In this document: positions 34,901 to 47,500 of the stretch, piece after piece | How positions within the stretch are numbered: position 1 is the stretch's first letter | How the letters are laid out: every line of letters begins with the position of its first letter | Assembly: GCA_039545315.1 (NCBI GenBank) | Contig: BCIM01000008.1 | Location: 434,001 to 498,000 of the forward strand | Length of the DNA: 64,000 nucleotides | Reading direction: 5' to 3' | Origin: Kondoa malvinella | Lineage: Eukaryota; Basidiomycota; Agaricostilbomycetes; Agaricostilbales; Kondoaceae | Notes under the pieces: model-generated | What the model saw: the letters and a program-made list of their open reading frames with translations, nothing else | Databases searched by the model: none | Told to the model about the DNA's origin: nothing | Made by a program: the position numbers and the translations under genes

Positions 34901-37900
34901 TCATGCCGCAGCTTGAGCAGCCTGAGCAGCGGCAAGCTTAGCCCCAATAAAGTTGAGAGCAGATCCAGCCTTGAGCCAATCTAGCTGATCGCTAGACATG
35001 GTATGCGCGACTGGTATTTCTCGTGCTTCGCCAGCAGGTGTAGTGACTTTCAGCTTGAGCTGAACGCTTGTGTTGCCTCGAACGAGCTCGCCTAGACCAA
35101 CAGTCTCGACGTTATCTCCCGAGCTGCGCAGATTGAGCCACGTCTCAAGTGATAGATCATGCAACGAACTTTATCAGCTTGTAGTCATCTGGATTTTGGA
35201 AGGTCAAGGGCAAGATGCCTTGCTTTTTGAGGTTGGTTTCGTGTATCCGCGCGAATGATCGACTGAAGATATCATCAGCGCGAACTCAAGAGGCAACCTG
35301 ATGTGCTTACACGCAAATGATTTTGCAGCCTAATATCCGAGGTTGTAGCGCAGCGTGTTCTCTTGCACTACCTTCGCCAAAGTTGTACTATATGCGATAT
35401 CAGTATCCTCTCTTCCAGGTGGGATGCGACCTACGTCTCCTACAAGCATCCACGACTGTCCTCTCGATCGCCATAGCTTGGCCGTCTCAGGTACTACTCG
35501 CTCTTTTCCATCTTCGTAATCTATCGCGCTATTGATCTGCGCTGTTTCGTCATTCATTGCTCCGCTGTCGAGAAGAAAACCAAAACATCAGCGAAGGTCG
35601 ATATCTGGAAGTCCAGTCCTGACATGTATGTGTTCTCAGCGATGTTGCTCAGATGTCCTGCATGGTAGTTTAGCTTCGGCCGACTCGGACAGAGACTGCT
35701 CACCTTTGAACTTCAACCAAGGACCAGCAGCTGAAATCTCATCCGTCGTGCACTTGCCTCTAACACGGAACAAGCACTTCATCTCGCCCAATTCTAGCTG
35801 TTCTCCACTATCTACTTGAGCCTGTGTGAAATGCGGTTTGAACGCTTCCAATTTTTCTAATCGCATTGACGTAGGTGAAATGACTATTTCAGCTGATGAA
35901 TCCGGTTCTGTAGAAGTAGAAGGTAGGAAAGAGAGATCTCCAGGAGTGAAACCGGTTGAAGGTAGTTCTTCTGCTGTTGGCGCGGTGAAACGGAATGGTT
36001 TACCATCAGCGCCTATGAGTTCGTCTTGTAGTGGATTGAAGGATAATTTGCCGCTGAAGGACATGGCGGTCACTAGATCAGGAGAAGCAAGGAAGTTCAT
36101 TGTTTTCATGTTGCCGTCGTTTCGGCCTCTGAAGTTTCGATTGAAGGAGGTGAGTATGGCTGGCAAGCGATATCAGCAATTATTTTGATCGCTATTGATG
36201 GAGGAGCATGCCATTCTCTTCGCCCTGCAGCTCTTTGCGATCCCACTGACCAATACACGGACCACAAGCATTCGACAGCACGACAGCACCAACATCTTCC
36301 AACGTTTGCTACAACTTTCATTAGCTGCTTCCCACCCTCGTCTACGCTGACTCACAGTGTAGCCATCCCGATCGATAGTAGCATTGATCAATTCCGATCC
36401 GGGAGTAGCCATGAAGCTATTCTTCATCTTCAAACCCTTCTCCTGCGCCTGCTTCGCAATAGCAACGACCCTGCCCATATCTTCATAACTCGAATTAGTA
36501 CAACTACCAATCAAACCAGCGGCAATTTCATCTTTCCACCCTTTTTCTTTTACCAGAGCAGCGAATTTAGATAGTGGTGTGGATAAATCAGGTGTGAATG
36601 GTCCGTTGAGGTGTGGCTCGATGGTAGACATGTCGAGAGAAATGTGTTGGTCGTACGTTACGTTTGGCGAGGCAGAGAGGAAACCGGAAGAAGCGGCAAT
36701 GTCGGCTTGTTCCGCTACGGCGTTGCGGCCTGTCGCTTGTAGGTAGGTGCGAGAACGAGCGGTGTAAGGGAAAAGTGAGGTTGTTGCGCCTACTTCCGCA
36801 CCCATCTGTCAATCTGGTCAGTATAACAGTATGCATCTTTGTGAGAAAGCAAACATTGCAAATTGTAGCCCTGCACGACTGATCAGCTGTACTCGTTAGA
36901 TAGACGAAGTACATACATTCCAGTCGCGCTCAAGGTCTCCACACCAGGTCCATAGTACTCTATAATGCTACCAGTACCTCCCTATAATGTCAATCAGCAT
37001 GTATGACGTTGTCGATCGTATGCACTCACTCTGACAGTCAACTGACCCGCCAGATTCAGGATAACATCCTTAGGACTAGCCCAACCGCTCAATTCGCCTT
37101 TAAGTTCAACGCCAATGATCTTGGGCGCTTTCAATTCCCAAGGTGTGGCAGTCATTGCGTCAACTGCGTCGGCTCTAAACACACATTTTAGGCAGAATCA
37201 AGTGAAGAAGGGATCAGACGAACCCTCCTACACCAATAGCGATTGCGCCTAGACCGCCTGCGTTTGGTGTGTGACTATCTGTGCCTAGCATGAGAAGACC
37301 TGGGGCCGAGTAGTCTTTTCGTAATGTCAGCTTGAGACTCGATGAAATATAGGCAGGCATACTCTCGAGGACGATCTGATGAATGATGCCGGATCCAGCT
37401 GTAAGACATGGATCCCAGACATCAGCTCGAAGCTGAATGTATGGACCCATCTCTTACGTCTCCAGAATTCGATGCCATATTTGCGACTTGCCGATTCCAA
37501 GAAATCAAAGACTTCTTTGTTCGACACGACAGCTCTTTTCAAATCCGCTTCCGCACCAGCATAAGCCGATATCAAATGATCACAATGCACACTGGAAGGG
37601 ACAGCAGTCCGATCCGCTCCGCACGTCGAGAATTGCAACAAGGCCATTTGAGCAGACGCATCTTGCATAGCAACTCTATCAGGTCTGAGCTTGAGGTAAG
37701 CTTTCCCTCTAACGTCGGCATGGCTTTTCCCAGCCAAAGCATCTTGTACATTGTCCAAATGAGAATATAATATTTTCTCTGCCAAGGTCAACGGAGCGTC
37801 TTTGAAAATGCTATTGACTGTTTTCAAATTTGCTTGGAGCTTTGCATAGGGCGGTATTAGGCGTGGATTGCTCTTTTGCTGCAAGGCAGGTAGATTCGCG

Positions 37901-37938
37901 TGAGTTGCCAACGAGCGTTTCGCAGACCGTGAAAGCAT
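34901..37938 (-). CDS. ACO2: Mitochondrial aconitase-family hydratase, Aco2-like
   Basis: About 790 residues in about ten exons. Presequence [20 protein letters not shown]. Aconitase domains follow: [67 protein letters not shown], and [16 protein letters not shown] with the first cluster cysteine. [11 protein letters not shown] carries the other two, then [27 protein letters not shown] and [14 protein letters not shown] (swivel domain). [11 protein letters not shown] precedes the Ala-rich end. The choice of [14 protein letters not shown] and [10 protein letters not shown] segments matches the Aco2 branch rather than Aco1. In yeasts that branch dehydrates homocitrate in lysine synthesis, though it can retain aconitase activity. 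One intron (36210-36160) appears to be of the GC-AG class. All cluster and active-site residues seen are intact. Confidence 0.9.
36160..36210 (-). other. ACO2: Probable GC-AG intron in the aconitase gene
   Basis: The frame can only be kept between [17 protein letters not shown] and [12 protein letters not shown] by removing 51 nt that start GCATGC and end GCCAG, with a TTGCTGATA branch-like site. No GT donor lies in a usable position, and the segment has in-frame stops. Confidence 0.7.
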
Positions 37939-38133
37939 TCTCGATCACGCTGAATGACACAGAACAAGGGAATGCGACACTAGCAGAGTCGTTTATAGCG
38001 ACTTGGCAGTTATAGCGAATGAAAGGCTTTCAATTTATTGCGCGCGTGTTGTTTTCAGCCGCCACGCTTGTACAAAATACAAGGCTATCTAGAGCTACAG
38101 GGCATCTGCAACGACCACTGATGAACCACTGCA

Positions 38134-40101
38134 ATGGCCAAATTCAAGCAGCCAACGCTGTTTCCAGGTCAATCACGCGTGCCTTCTGTCCAAAAGAGAT
38201 CCTCTCCGAAGCGCAAGAAACCAGTTCTGTCGCAGCCTGCCCTATCCTTTGAAGCCAGGCCTTCGCAGCCAGTAGCGTCCACAAGCAAACAGGTCAAGAG
38301 GAAGTCGAAAGCTGGTCTAACTAACAAACGCATGCGATGGGAAACGGACGATGATGCATCCTACGCTAGGCCAATCACACAAGAGTCACCTCCAAAGAAG
38401 AAGCGTAAAGTGTTGCATCCTACCGCTACCGAAGCACCTGTACCTGTAGCGTCTACTTCTCGTCTGCCGCCTACTCCGCCTAGCGAACCTTCTTCCATTC
38501 CAGGCATTGAGGAAATGTCCCAGCTCAGTTATTTTGATCGTACAAGAACAGCGCAAGAGAAACACTCCAAGTTCATGCAAGATCGTTTGCAAATTCAGCC
38601 TGCTAAACGACCTGCTGAACCAAAGAAGACTCGCAAGAAGACGACTCCTCCGCCTGCACCGATAGACAAAGACGATGAAGAGATTGCCATGTCTCTCACC
38701 AAATTCCCGAATGATGGCGTCCTGTCGATACCATCTTCAGATTCTTCGGTTCATTTACCTGTTCCGCTCAAACCACCTAGTCGACCGCCTCTACCATTGA
38801 AAAGATCAGCTTCAGACGTCGTTTGTAGAACATCTCCTCCGAAGCTCGGATTGGTGCCCACTGAGATTCCGGTATGCTGATGCCCCTCGTGCTGGATCAT
38901 ATACTGATTGAGCAAGCAGAAGAATGACCTCTACCTTCCACCTAAACCACTCTCACGCAGTAAATCAGCACCATCAGTTTCCACTCTACCCTTACCAGCA
39001 CTCGACACGAATGCTCAGCCTTCTTCGCTGGATGCGCCAATGGCAAAGTCCAGCCAAGTCTCAACCCAATCTCAGACCTTGTACGAAGATACCCCACCTC
39101 TTTGTGCACCTTCAACAGTCCCTCGTGCAACATCGCCTCTTCGGAACGCATCACCAGAACTTCTACCTTCCCAACCATCAACCAAAAAAGCAAACCTTTT
39201 CGCTCCATCCCCACCTAAAGCCCAAACCCAGATTATCGAATCCTACGAAGACGTTTCCACTCATCCATGGGTTCCGAGGCTTTTTCGCTCTCCTTCAAAA
39301 TCACCTCGTAATTCAAACATTATTGAATCCTTTGTCGATGTGTCAACTTGTCCTTATATCCCGCGATTGTTGAAAAGCCCAAGCAAAAGTCCAAAGAAGA
39401 GTCAGAAAAAAGTCTCGTTTGCTGCTATCAGTCCAGAAAAGTCTTTTGCCAACAATCTGAGGAAAGCAAGCCCGAAGAAAAGGAGGGTGTTGGTTGAGGA
39501 AACGCAATTCATGGGTGTGGTGGAACAAGAGGTTGTAGAGGATTCGCAATTTCCCGAAATACCTTGGGAGGTAGAAATGGAGGAGACGCAGTATCCGTTC
39601 ATGCCAGTGCAGGACGTGAGTGAGGAAAAGGAGCAGAGTCAGAAACGGAAGAAAGCGAAAGTCAAGAGTCTTGAACAGCAGAAAATGGAAGCTTGGTCTG
39701 GCCAACGAGCGGGTAGTCGGCAGAAGAAGATGGGCGATTTCTTTGCGGGTACCGGCGGTGAAGCTAAACCGGATTTGATGGAGGTCGATGAGCGCAAGAT
39801 TGAAGAGGAGCGGAAGTTGGCTGCTTTAGTCCAGGCTAGTGTCTTTGGGAAAGCGAAAGAAACGGGAATCGATGCGGCGGATGAAGAGATTGAGGAAGAC
39901 GAGGAAGAAATTATCTCTTCACAGACGCAATTCGTCCCTACCATGGCTCCGCAGTCTCCGATTAAGCGTATTCAAGTCATCCCTAGCTCAGATGCGGAAG
40001 ATGAAGACGACCCTGATACTACATTGGACGAAGAGATGGATACACCGATAGCTGATTGGGTGCTGAACTCAAACACAAAGAAATGGTGGTCGACATTGTA
40101 G
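38134..40101 (+). CDS. Nuclear PIP-box protein with SQ/TQ motifs, otherwise unrecognised
   Basis: Two exons joined by an intron at about 38873-38920 (GTATGC...GCAG), about 640 residues. Mostly disordered and basic with several nuclear-localisation-like clusters (PPKKKRKV, QKRKKAKVK). Near the C-terminus, QKKMGDFF fits the PCNA-interacting consensus Qxx(M/L/I)xx(F/Y)(F/Y) exactly. The N-terminus KFKQPTLFPG is only a weak PIP-like match. Two tandem copies of a 25-30 residue unit (IIESYEDVSTHPWVPRLFRS / IIESFVDVSTCPYIPRLLKS) precede a series of acidic E(T/D)(S/T)Q-F/Y motifs (VEETQF, VEDSQF, MEETQY) and SSQTQF. These features suggest a replication or DNA-repair scaffold and possible ATM/ATR target. 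It ends DWVLNSNTKKWWSTL. No enzymatic domain and no certain orthologue. Confidence 0.72.
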
Positions 40102-40250
40102 AATAAAGCACATTACATGTAACGACATTTGCATTACACGCAGATAAATAGACAATCTTTGGCCTGTACAAGGAGGCATTTCCCCTTTCCCCAAGATAAG
40201 TTAAACAGAAACGAAGAAACAACGTCGACGAAGAAAACCCTTTTCTACCG

Positions 40251-43162
40251 CTATACGCCCCGAATTTTTTGTACTTGTGTCAACCTCGTATCATCCCAGC
40301 TTTCAGGTGGTACCCAATCAGAAACATGCGTGTCTTTCGGTGATCCGCGCCGTAGAGGAACTTCGGATTCGGGTGTGCCCTCTTCAGTCTTTTCTGTGTT
40401 TTCTGAGACTGCAGAAACACCCGTAGTGAAGCGCTTTAATACCGGCATCTCGATCTTGAAGTTGAGCTTTGGGCTGGGCAAATTCTGTAGCACGTTGGGC
40501 CACTTAGGTTGGGCAAGTCCTGGCGAACCTTCCATTCGACTGATATTGTACGGATCAGACAGGTGCTTGCGCATCCAATGAAAGACCCACGTGTTGGCAA
40601 CATTTCGACCTCTCCAGTAGATGGTAATGGAAGCCAGCAAGGCGAATCTGGCAAGAGATGAGCATAGTACAGTCAAAAGGGGAGATGAACTCACCCAATG
40701 CCCATCACAAGCTGAGAAAGAAGAATAATGTTGATGGTCTTGTATTTGACTACCAAAGCTAGACCTTGAATAGTCTTGACCATCGAAAATGCACTACAAT
40801 TCCAATCAGTTTTGCTTCGGACAGATTCCAGCGTCAAGACATACCTCCATAGAGCGCAGAATGTGGTGAAGACGACAGCTTCTATCGTGATGATGTTCGT
40901 GTTGAGGCGAAGCAGATCGAGCTTTGAGTATTGCCGCATCTCCGAATCAAGAGAGCTAGTGCCAGTAAAAGGTGTCCAGCCAAAGAAGGAGGTGTTCCGC
41001 AGGTTCGATGACTTCCGCCGTGGATTGCCAGGTCGTTGAGGCACCGCGCCATTGCTTTTGGATAGCGTAGACTCGTCACTTCCTGTTCCTGACTCAATGT
41101 CCATGCTGAGTTGATGCACGCCATTTCCTGACATGCCAGATAAGATGGATTCTACATTGAGGCCTGAGGTTGGGGAAATGCCAGACTTGAGCTCGAGCGC
41201 TTCAGACTGTTTTCTGGCGATCTTTGTGGCCCGATCAAGTTGATTGAGGGTGGTCAGTTGCATCCGAAGAATGCGTTGAAGAAGGATCGAATAGACGATG
41301 TAGATCTAGGTTGGACGTTACACAAAGCATGTCACGCAGGCTACCGACCAAACTTACAACACCGGCAAGAACGAAGCTTGTGAGCCAGATGCCCCACAGA
41401 GCTTGATAAAGATTGCTCGCGCCTGCTATCTGGTGGTCTGCTTCTTTCAATTGATCTGGGGAAAATTGTTGAAGGTTGGAGTCTGCTATAGTTCTGGCAC
41501 TTGCGGCTAGAGCATTGTGATCAGTGGTATTTCGAAAAGCTCCAGGATCACCTACAAGCTTTGCTAAATTCGATGGGCCAAAGAGAAGAAAGGATAATGG
41601 TAGGAATCAGGACGATAACCGGAGTAGTGTAGCAAAAGAGGTTGATGGTAAAAGGCTTGTAACGTAGAGCACGAGCGATTCTCGGCGAAGTAGCGTTCTC
41701 TACTGCTTCTAAGGGGAAAAGGTGGCAGGCGTATGCAGGACCAAAGCTCGAGAACCAGACCCATGACCATTCTGGGAAAGGCATGAGCGTCGATACCGTG
41801 CGGCCTAGCTGTGAGGTAGATGCATGTGCCCATGCGTTGTAGATGTAGATCAGGATAGCGGTGCAGACTGTTGATCTAGGATCAGCCAATAATTCATTGT
41901 TCAAGCAGATGAACACATACGACCAGTAGACAAGACGATCAGGATAGTTGTTATGAGAGCTGAATGAGGCTATGATGAAGGTCCATCAATTTCCATTAGC
42001 GATGCTGAATTGAACATCACTCACAACCCAATATGTCCCTTCTGCGCGCTCAGTCTTTTTGACTAAGAATCTTCTTTCTGGATCCCTGATCTTGACCCAT
42101 ATTGCAGCCAACGAAATAAGGCCGGCCAAGATGTTGCAAGCCAGCAGCACCCACTGGATGCATGGGTCAGTTCAAACAGCCTGTACAGCTAAGAGACAAT
42201 TTACGATAGCATAAGTCCATGTATGAGGAACTGTTTGGGGCGATCAACAATCTATTAGTCAAAAAGTAATCGCATGATCCGTTGCATGACGAACTTGTCC
42301 AGACTGCTGGTCTGCCTGCCGCTTGACCCAGCGTAACGTGATCCTCCAGCATCATTCTGATGTCTTCCATGACAGCTGGATAGACGGTGTAGTATTTGCC
42401 AAAGCCGGAGCTCGCTCTTTTGAAATTGGACGCCAAACGTTTAGCGTGTCTTGAAGGTTATGGGCTTGATGTAAAGAACGAATTGTAAAGTAAGCAGCAC
42501 AACATTCAACGGACTAGACACCGTGTACTGGACGAGAAGGACAAAAGCGAAAAGAGATGGCTGATTTGCTCGTATGTCGATCAAAACAGTCTGGAGCCAA
42601 TTAGCCGAATTTCCCGCTCCCGGTTGGACGGATCTGGCAAGACGTTTGCTGGGCTCTTGCTTGAAGTGTAGGATGAAGAAGAAGTAGACAGCAAGAAAAA
42701 AGTTCAGCGCATCATGATTTACGCTCTTGGCCGCGAGTGGGTGAGAGAGACAGGTCCAGGGCAAAGAATCGTAAAGTAATCAAATGCCTGTCTGGAATCA
42801 TCATCATCTTGACCAGAGTCGTGGAGTCGTTCAGCAGAGCCTCCTTTAGAGGTGGCCGATGAGCCCAGACAAGTGCATGGCGTGAAAGTTCGATAAGAGC
42901 AAGAGCGCTCGTCGCGCAGTCCGCATGCAGTCGAGCAGTCACCTGTCAAGGTAGATGGGAAGAAATGTAGTACAGGCAAGCAAACAGGATGTAATATAGA
43001 GCAATTGCCAATTCGACCGCAGCTAGCGTATTTTGACAATAATTGTCCACGCAACGAAATCAAGGCAAGACGGATATCGGTAGGGAGGTAAAAATCTAGG
43101 CAGTACAGCTGTACACAGTCCAGAAACGAGACATCGTTAGGCGGTTGAGACAAACTTGACAT
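40251..43162 (-). CDS. Multi-pass membrane protein, unrecognised
   Basis: A long chain of minus-strand exons from ATG 43162 (MSSLSQPPNDVSFLDCVQLY) to TAG at 40251. Hydrophobic helices are evident: NTLAAVELAIALYYILFACL, FFLAVYFFFILHF, FAFVLLVQYTVSSPLNVVLL, INLFCYTTPVIVLIPTIILS, LWGIWLTSFVLAGVVIYIVY and INIILLSQLVMGIG. A cytoplasmic-type segment rich in Ser/Lys (ATKIARKQSEALELKSGISP) and a 110-residue hydrophilic C-terminus (PSPKLNFKIEMPVLKRFTTG...) follow. Seven or more helices suggest a receptor-like or transporter-like protein, perhaps distantly akin to the DUF6533/6534 seven-helix proteins of basidiomycetes. No signature motif was identified. Internal exon borders were not all resolved, and two adjacent genes cannot be excluded. 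Confidence 0.5.
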
Positions 43163-43214
43163 TTATATTTTGAAACTCTTGTCCCCATCCGCGAACGAAC
43201 AGCCCTGAAACAGC

Positions 43215-44388
43215 ATGGAGGTACAGCAAGGAGGAGAGCAAGTCGCACATCTATACACTGCGCTGACAGACCAGGCTAATACCATGTCTTAGTGCTGGCA
43301 GACAAGGAGGGGCCGCTGGGCAACCTACAGATCTCAATACGCTGCATGATGCAGTCCTGCTGGCTGGTATCGACTTGAACGTACGTGCAGAATATCGTAA
43401 CAGAATATATCCAAACTGATTTCCATGAGCTCAGGCGGAAGAGGAAGTAATGAAACAGAACCTCTCGCGAAGGGCAGCACAAAGCAATGCAAGCCTCACC
43501 AAATTCGATACGACGCCTCTAATGCAAGATCTAGTCAATCGGACAAACTTACAGAAAGCCGTGACTGCTATTGGTGCGTTTCCGTTTCATTTGAATGCAC
43601 TCTAGCCGGGCTTACACTGTCTATACTCAGCCAGCGACAGCTCTATGCGTACTCTCAAATCAGATACCCTCGACCTGCTAACCTATGCCATTCAATATCG
43701 TTTACGTGGTCTGATGGAAGAAATCATGGCTGCTCGGAATCACCGAGTCGGATCTAACCCTACACGACCGCCGCCTCTGTTTGAAGAGAATGGAGAACCA
43801 ATGTGGGATCAGAACGTGCATGATGATGTCAACAAGATTCTGAAGGCGATTGACCGAACGGAAAAGGAGGAAGAAAGGCAAGCGAGAAGAGAACGAATGG
43901 AGAGGGAAGAATTGGAAGCAGCGGAACGAGGAGCCCAACAAGCTTTGTTGGCTGAAGAAGCGGACGCAGATGAGGATGGAGGTAGACCAAAGAAAAAGGC
44001 AAAGAAGAAGGAGAGCGCAGCCCAAGCAGCTAAAAACATGCCTGAAGAAATGCAAAAGAAAATGTCTGATTCTGCAGCCCGCCATACCCTGTTCGGAGGC
44101 AATAACAAGTACTCTTGGCTCGGAGCCGGCAACTTTGGTGGAGTAGCAGGAGCTGGACCAGCACCTCGAAATGGCAAATCCAAGCTCGGACAACAGGCGA
44201 ATCAGCCAGCAGAACTACTTGAAGCGCCTCCACCTCCTGAAGGACCTGCTTTCGCTGAACCAAATCATGTCATCCTCAGAGATGCGTTGCTTGCATTGGA
44301 TCACGAGAGAGGAACAGGCGCGGGTACAGGAAGCGGCAGGAAAGCAGTGTATTCTCGAATGGTTCTGCCGAGAAAACGAGGAGCGTGA
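43215..44388 (+). CDS. TAF4: Transcription initiation factor TFIID subunit 4 (TAF4 family)
   Basis: About 330 residues. Recognisable parts are a Gly/Gln-rich lead into TDLNTLHDAVLLAGIDLNAE, then LMQDLVNRTNLQKAVTAIA and TLDLLTYAIQYRLRGLMEEI. These form the histone-fold that pairs with TAF12. A charged helix follows (AIDRTEKEEERQARRERMER). The C-terminal conserved part includes GGNNKYSWLGAG, NHVILRDALLALDHERGTG and VYSRMVLPRKRGA. Family knowledge: TAF4-TAF12 is a core histone-like pair of TFIID in RNA polymerase II initiation. Introns at about 43380-43430 and 43575-43632 are clear. The 5' end is not: ATG 43215 is the only nearby ATG, but the first exon-exon join could not be phased. The 3' end faces TOP2 with only 120 bp between stops. 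Confidence 0.86.
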
Positions 44389-44508
44389 TTTGAATCAGGT
44401 CTGTAAAGATATAGAGAGTGTACAAAATGCCAGAGGGATGAATAATACAGCATGCGAAAAGCCTATATACAATGGGTCTAAACTGGAAAATACAAAAACC
44501 GGGTCAGC

Positions 44509-47500
44509 TCAATCTGAATCACTTGCTCCGCCTTCGAAATCGCTTGCAGCCTCTTCTTCACCTTCTAAGTCGTCGCCGCTCATGCTGAGGTCAATGTCGA
44601 CATAAGCTGCCTTGGGTTTCGCTGCGCCTCTTGCAGTTCTTGCTCGAGGTGCGACCTCGACCGATGCTTCATCGATCGAAATCTCATCATCCGAATCAGC
44701 AACCTTCTTGGCTTTTGTTTTGGCGGGTGCTTTGGCAGCAGGCTTTGCTGCTGGAAGTTTGGCTTTTGCAGGTGCTTTCGCCTTGGTAGCTTTGATAGGC
44801 ACGGTGAAGGCGTCTTCATCTTCATCATCCGTGTCGAGCACTGTGATCTTGCTCTTCTTGGCTGGAGGTGCTTTAGCAACGACAGGCGAAGCTCGCTTCT
44901 TGGTCACTTTCGCTTTGGGAGCTTCTTTTGCCACTTCAGGAGAGTCTAGAGCGAGCTGAGAGACGTGAGGTGCAGAAGATGGCTCGGCAGCAGCAGCAGC
45001 CTTCTTCTTGACGGGAGTAGCCTACACACGAGACGCGTCAGCTTGCATTGACGGCACAAGAAGCTGTCGTAAACCTTCTTCTTTGGCGCTGCCTTCTTCT
45101 CGGTATAGCCCTCATCTGATTCCTCTTCGTCATCAGAGAAAGCGGCTTTCTTCTTTGCTGCTGTCTTCTTTGCTGGTGCTTTGCGCTTGTTACCAGCAGT
45201 GATAGCCTTGCTGGATCCACGCATCTGAATGTCGTGCTCGAGCTGAGCATCCCATTCGGTGATGAACTACAGATGGAGTCAGTCATTGCCTGCCAAGTAC
45301 CATGTAGGGCATGACTCACAGCCGCCAGATCTTCTTGCCATAGCTGCTTCGTAGTCTTGGCAGAGAGATCATTAATCCTATGCAACAGTCAGTGACGGCG
45401 CGACAATGAAGCTGCTGGCCTACAAGGCTTCTTGACCATCTCGCTGAGCACGAATTGCATCAACCTTCTCCTTGGTCAAAGAAGACAAAGCCATTTGCAG
45501 ACAGTAGTCAAAGTCTGCGATAGCAGTTAGACAGGCATTGTAAGCCATCTACAATTAGCTCACCTGTGTCTTTGGCACCTGCAGCCCCTGCAGCTTCAGG
45601 AACTTCCTCATCCTCGCTCTCATTGGCTCCAGCTTCGATCTCGTCTGGCTTCTTCGCGAGCTTTGGGATCGGCTTGTAGCCTTGTTTGCGCATATCAGCT
45701 ACTATGTCTGCCTTGCGACGCTTTTCGATGATGAGCTCCTTGCTGATGATGGCAAGAACGAAGCGAGCTTGGTTAGAAAGCCTCTCTAGGATTTGGTTGA
45801 GCTCGTGAATGAGATGCGCCTTTGCTGGCTATCAGACATGATCTCAACTCCAAAGCAATGACTCACCTTGCGCTTCTGGTAGTAATCGAAGCGAACGTCG
45901 TAAAAGTCTTCAAGGATCTCGAGAGCATTGCTGTACTTCTTGATCTTGCCATCAACGTCAAAACAGACCATGTTGGTCGTGTGCAAACTTGTAGCGAGCT
46001 TGAACACCTTCTCCACTGCTCCGTCCTTGACGACTTTCTTGCCTTCGCCAGTCAGGACCAAGGTGAAGTCGACGGTTGTGTCAGTGTGATACTCTTGGTA
46101 CTCCTGCTCAGAGCTGTAAGGAATGACAACATTAGAGTTGGAATTTGAAGCACCTTGATCAGAGCTGGTGCCTTTTCAGTCCCGACCATCCAGGCCTCGA
46201 GCAGCTCTTTGTAGGTCTGCGTCCAAACTCGAACTGGCAGCTCAGTGATTCGCATAGTGTCATCATCGACCATCTCCCAAATGCCGAGGCTTTTGAATTT
46301 GCCTTCTTCCTTTGCAGGCTCGATAGGACCCTGGAAGGGATGTCAGACCAGCGCGATCATGCCATCAAGACGAAGGCGCACCTCGAAACCTCTGAACCAA
46401 GGTTGCATAGGAAGAAGCTCTTCGCCGTTCATCTTGCGAAGCAGGTTGTCGACAATGTCGCGGGGATTGAAGTTGGGAATGGAAGAACTCCAACCTGCAC
46501 AAAACATCAGCTGTTTGACAGAGACAGCGCTCCTGAACTACCAGTGCCGATACCGTCTGTCCCGTTGACCAGAACCATTGGCATGATGGGCAGGTACCAG
46601 CTCGGCTCAATTGAGTCGCCGTCATCTTTCAAATAGTCAAGAAGTGCATCATCGGCCGGATGGAATAGAGTGCGAGTGATCTTTGAAATGTTGGTAAAAA
46701 TGTAACGAGCTGAAGCTGCATCTTTACCACCAGCTAGACGAGTACCGAATTGACCATTGGGATCAAGCAGATTGAGATTGTTGCTCCCAACGTATGCTTG
46801 TGCCAAGCCGACGATGGTCATGACCAAACTTGTTTCACCATGATGGTAGGCCGAGTGTTCGGCAACATAACCTGCGAGTTGAGCGACTTTGATTTCCTTC
46901 TTGAGCTTGCGCTTGAAGCAACCAAAGAGGACTTTTCTTTGACCTGGCTTGAAACCATCAACCATCGATGGGATGGATCGAATGTTATCAGCCATGGAGA
47001 AGAGGATGAGCTCCTTGTTGACAAAGTCGGAAATAGACAAGGATGAGACATTGTGGTCGACGTAGGTTCCCGGCTGCGCTATGTTTGAGCAATTGTACAT
47101 GCGCGTGAAGATAGACGTACCTCGTACCCGCGAAGCCATTCTTTTCGCTCGTCGGCTTTCTTCTTGTTGAACGCCATGTCGATCAACACCTTGTCTGCGT
47201 CCTTGAGCGTTTTGAAGGCAAGGCGATGCATCTTCATATCGGAGAAGTACTTCTTCGCATCAGCAGCTGTGCTGGTACCCAAACCCTGTGACCGAGAATC
47301 AGCCTTGTGCAGAAGTAACCTGCGATAAATCTAACCTTGTAGTACTTGCAAGCCCATCCACGACCTTCATCGTTCTCCTCCTTCCACGTCTCATACTCCG
47401 GAATGGTAAAGAAGGACTTTTCCTTCTTGCCCTTGGTGACTTTGACAATAGGCGTAATGAATTCGACCAGAAAGTCGTTGCATCTCAGCAAAGAAGGATA

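Noticed and set aside
36588..36914. Minus-strand frame overlapping the aconitase in another phase
   Set aside because: It is a shadow of the aconitase exon, whose frame carries invariant family motifs.
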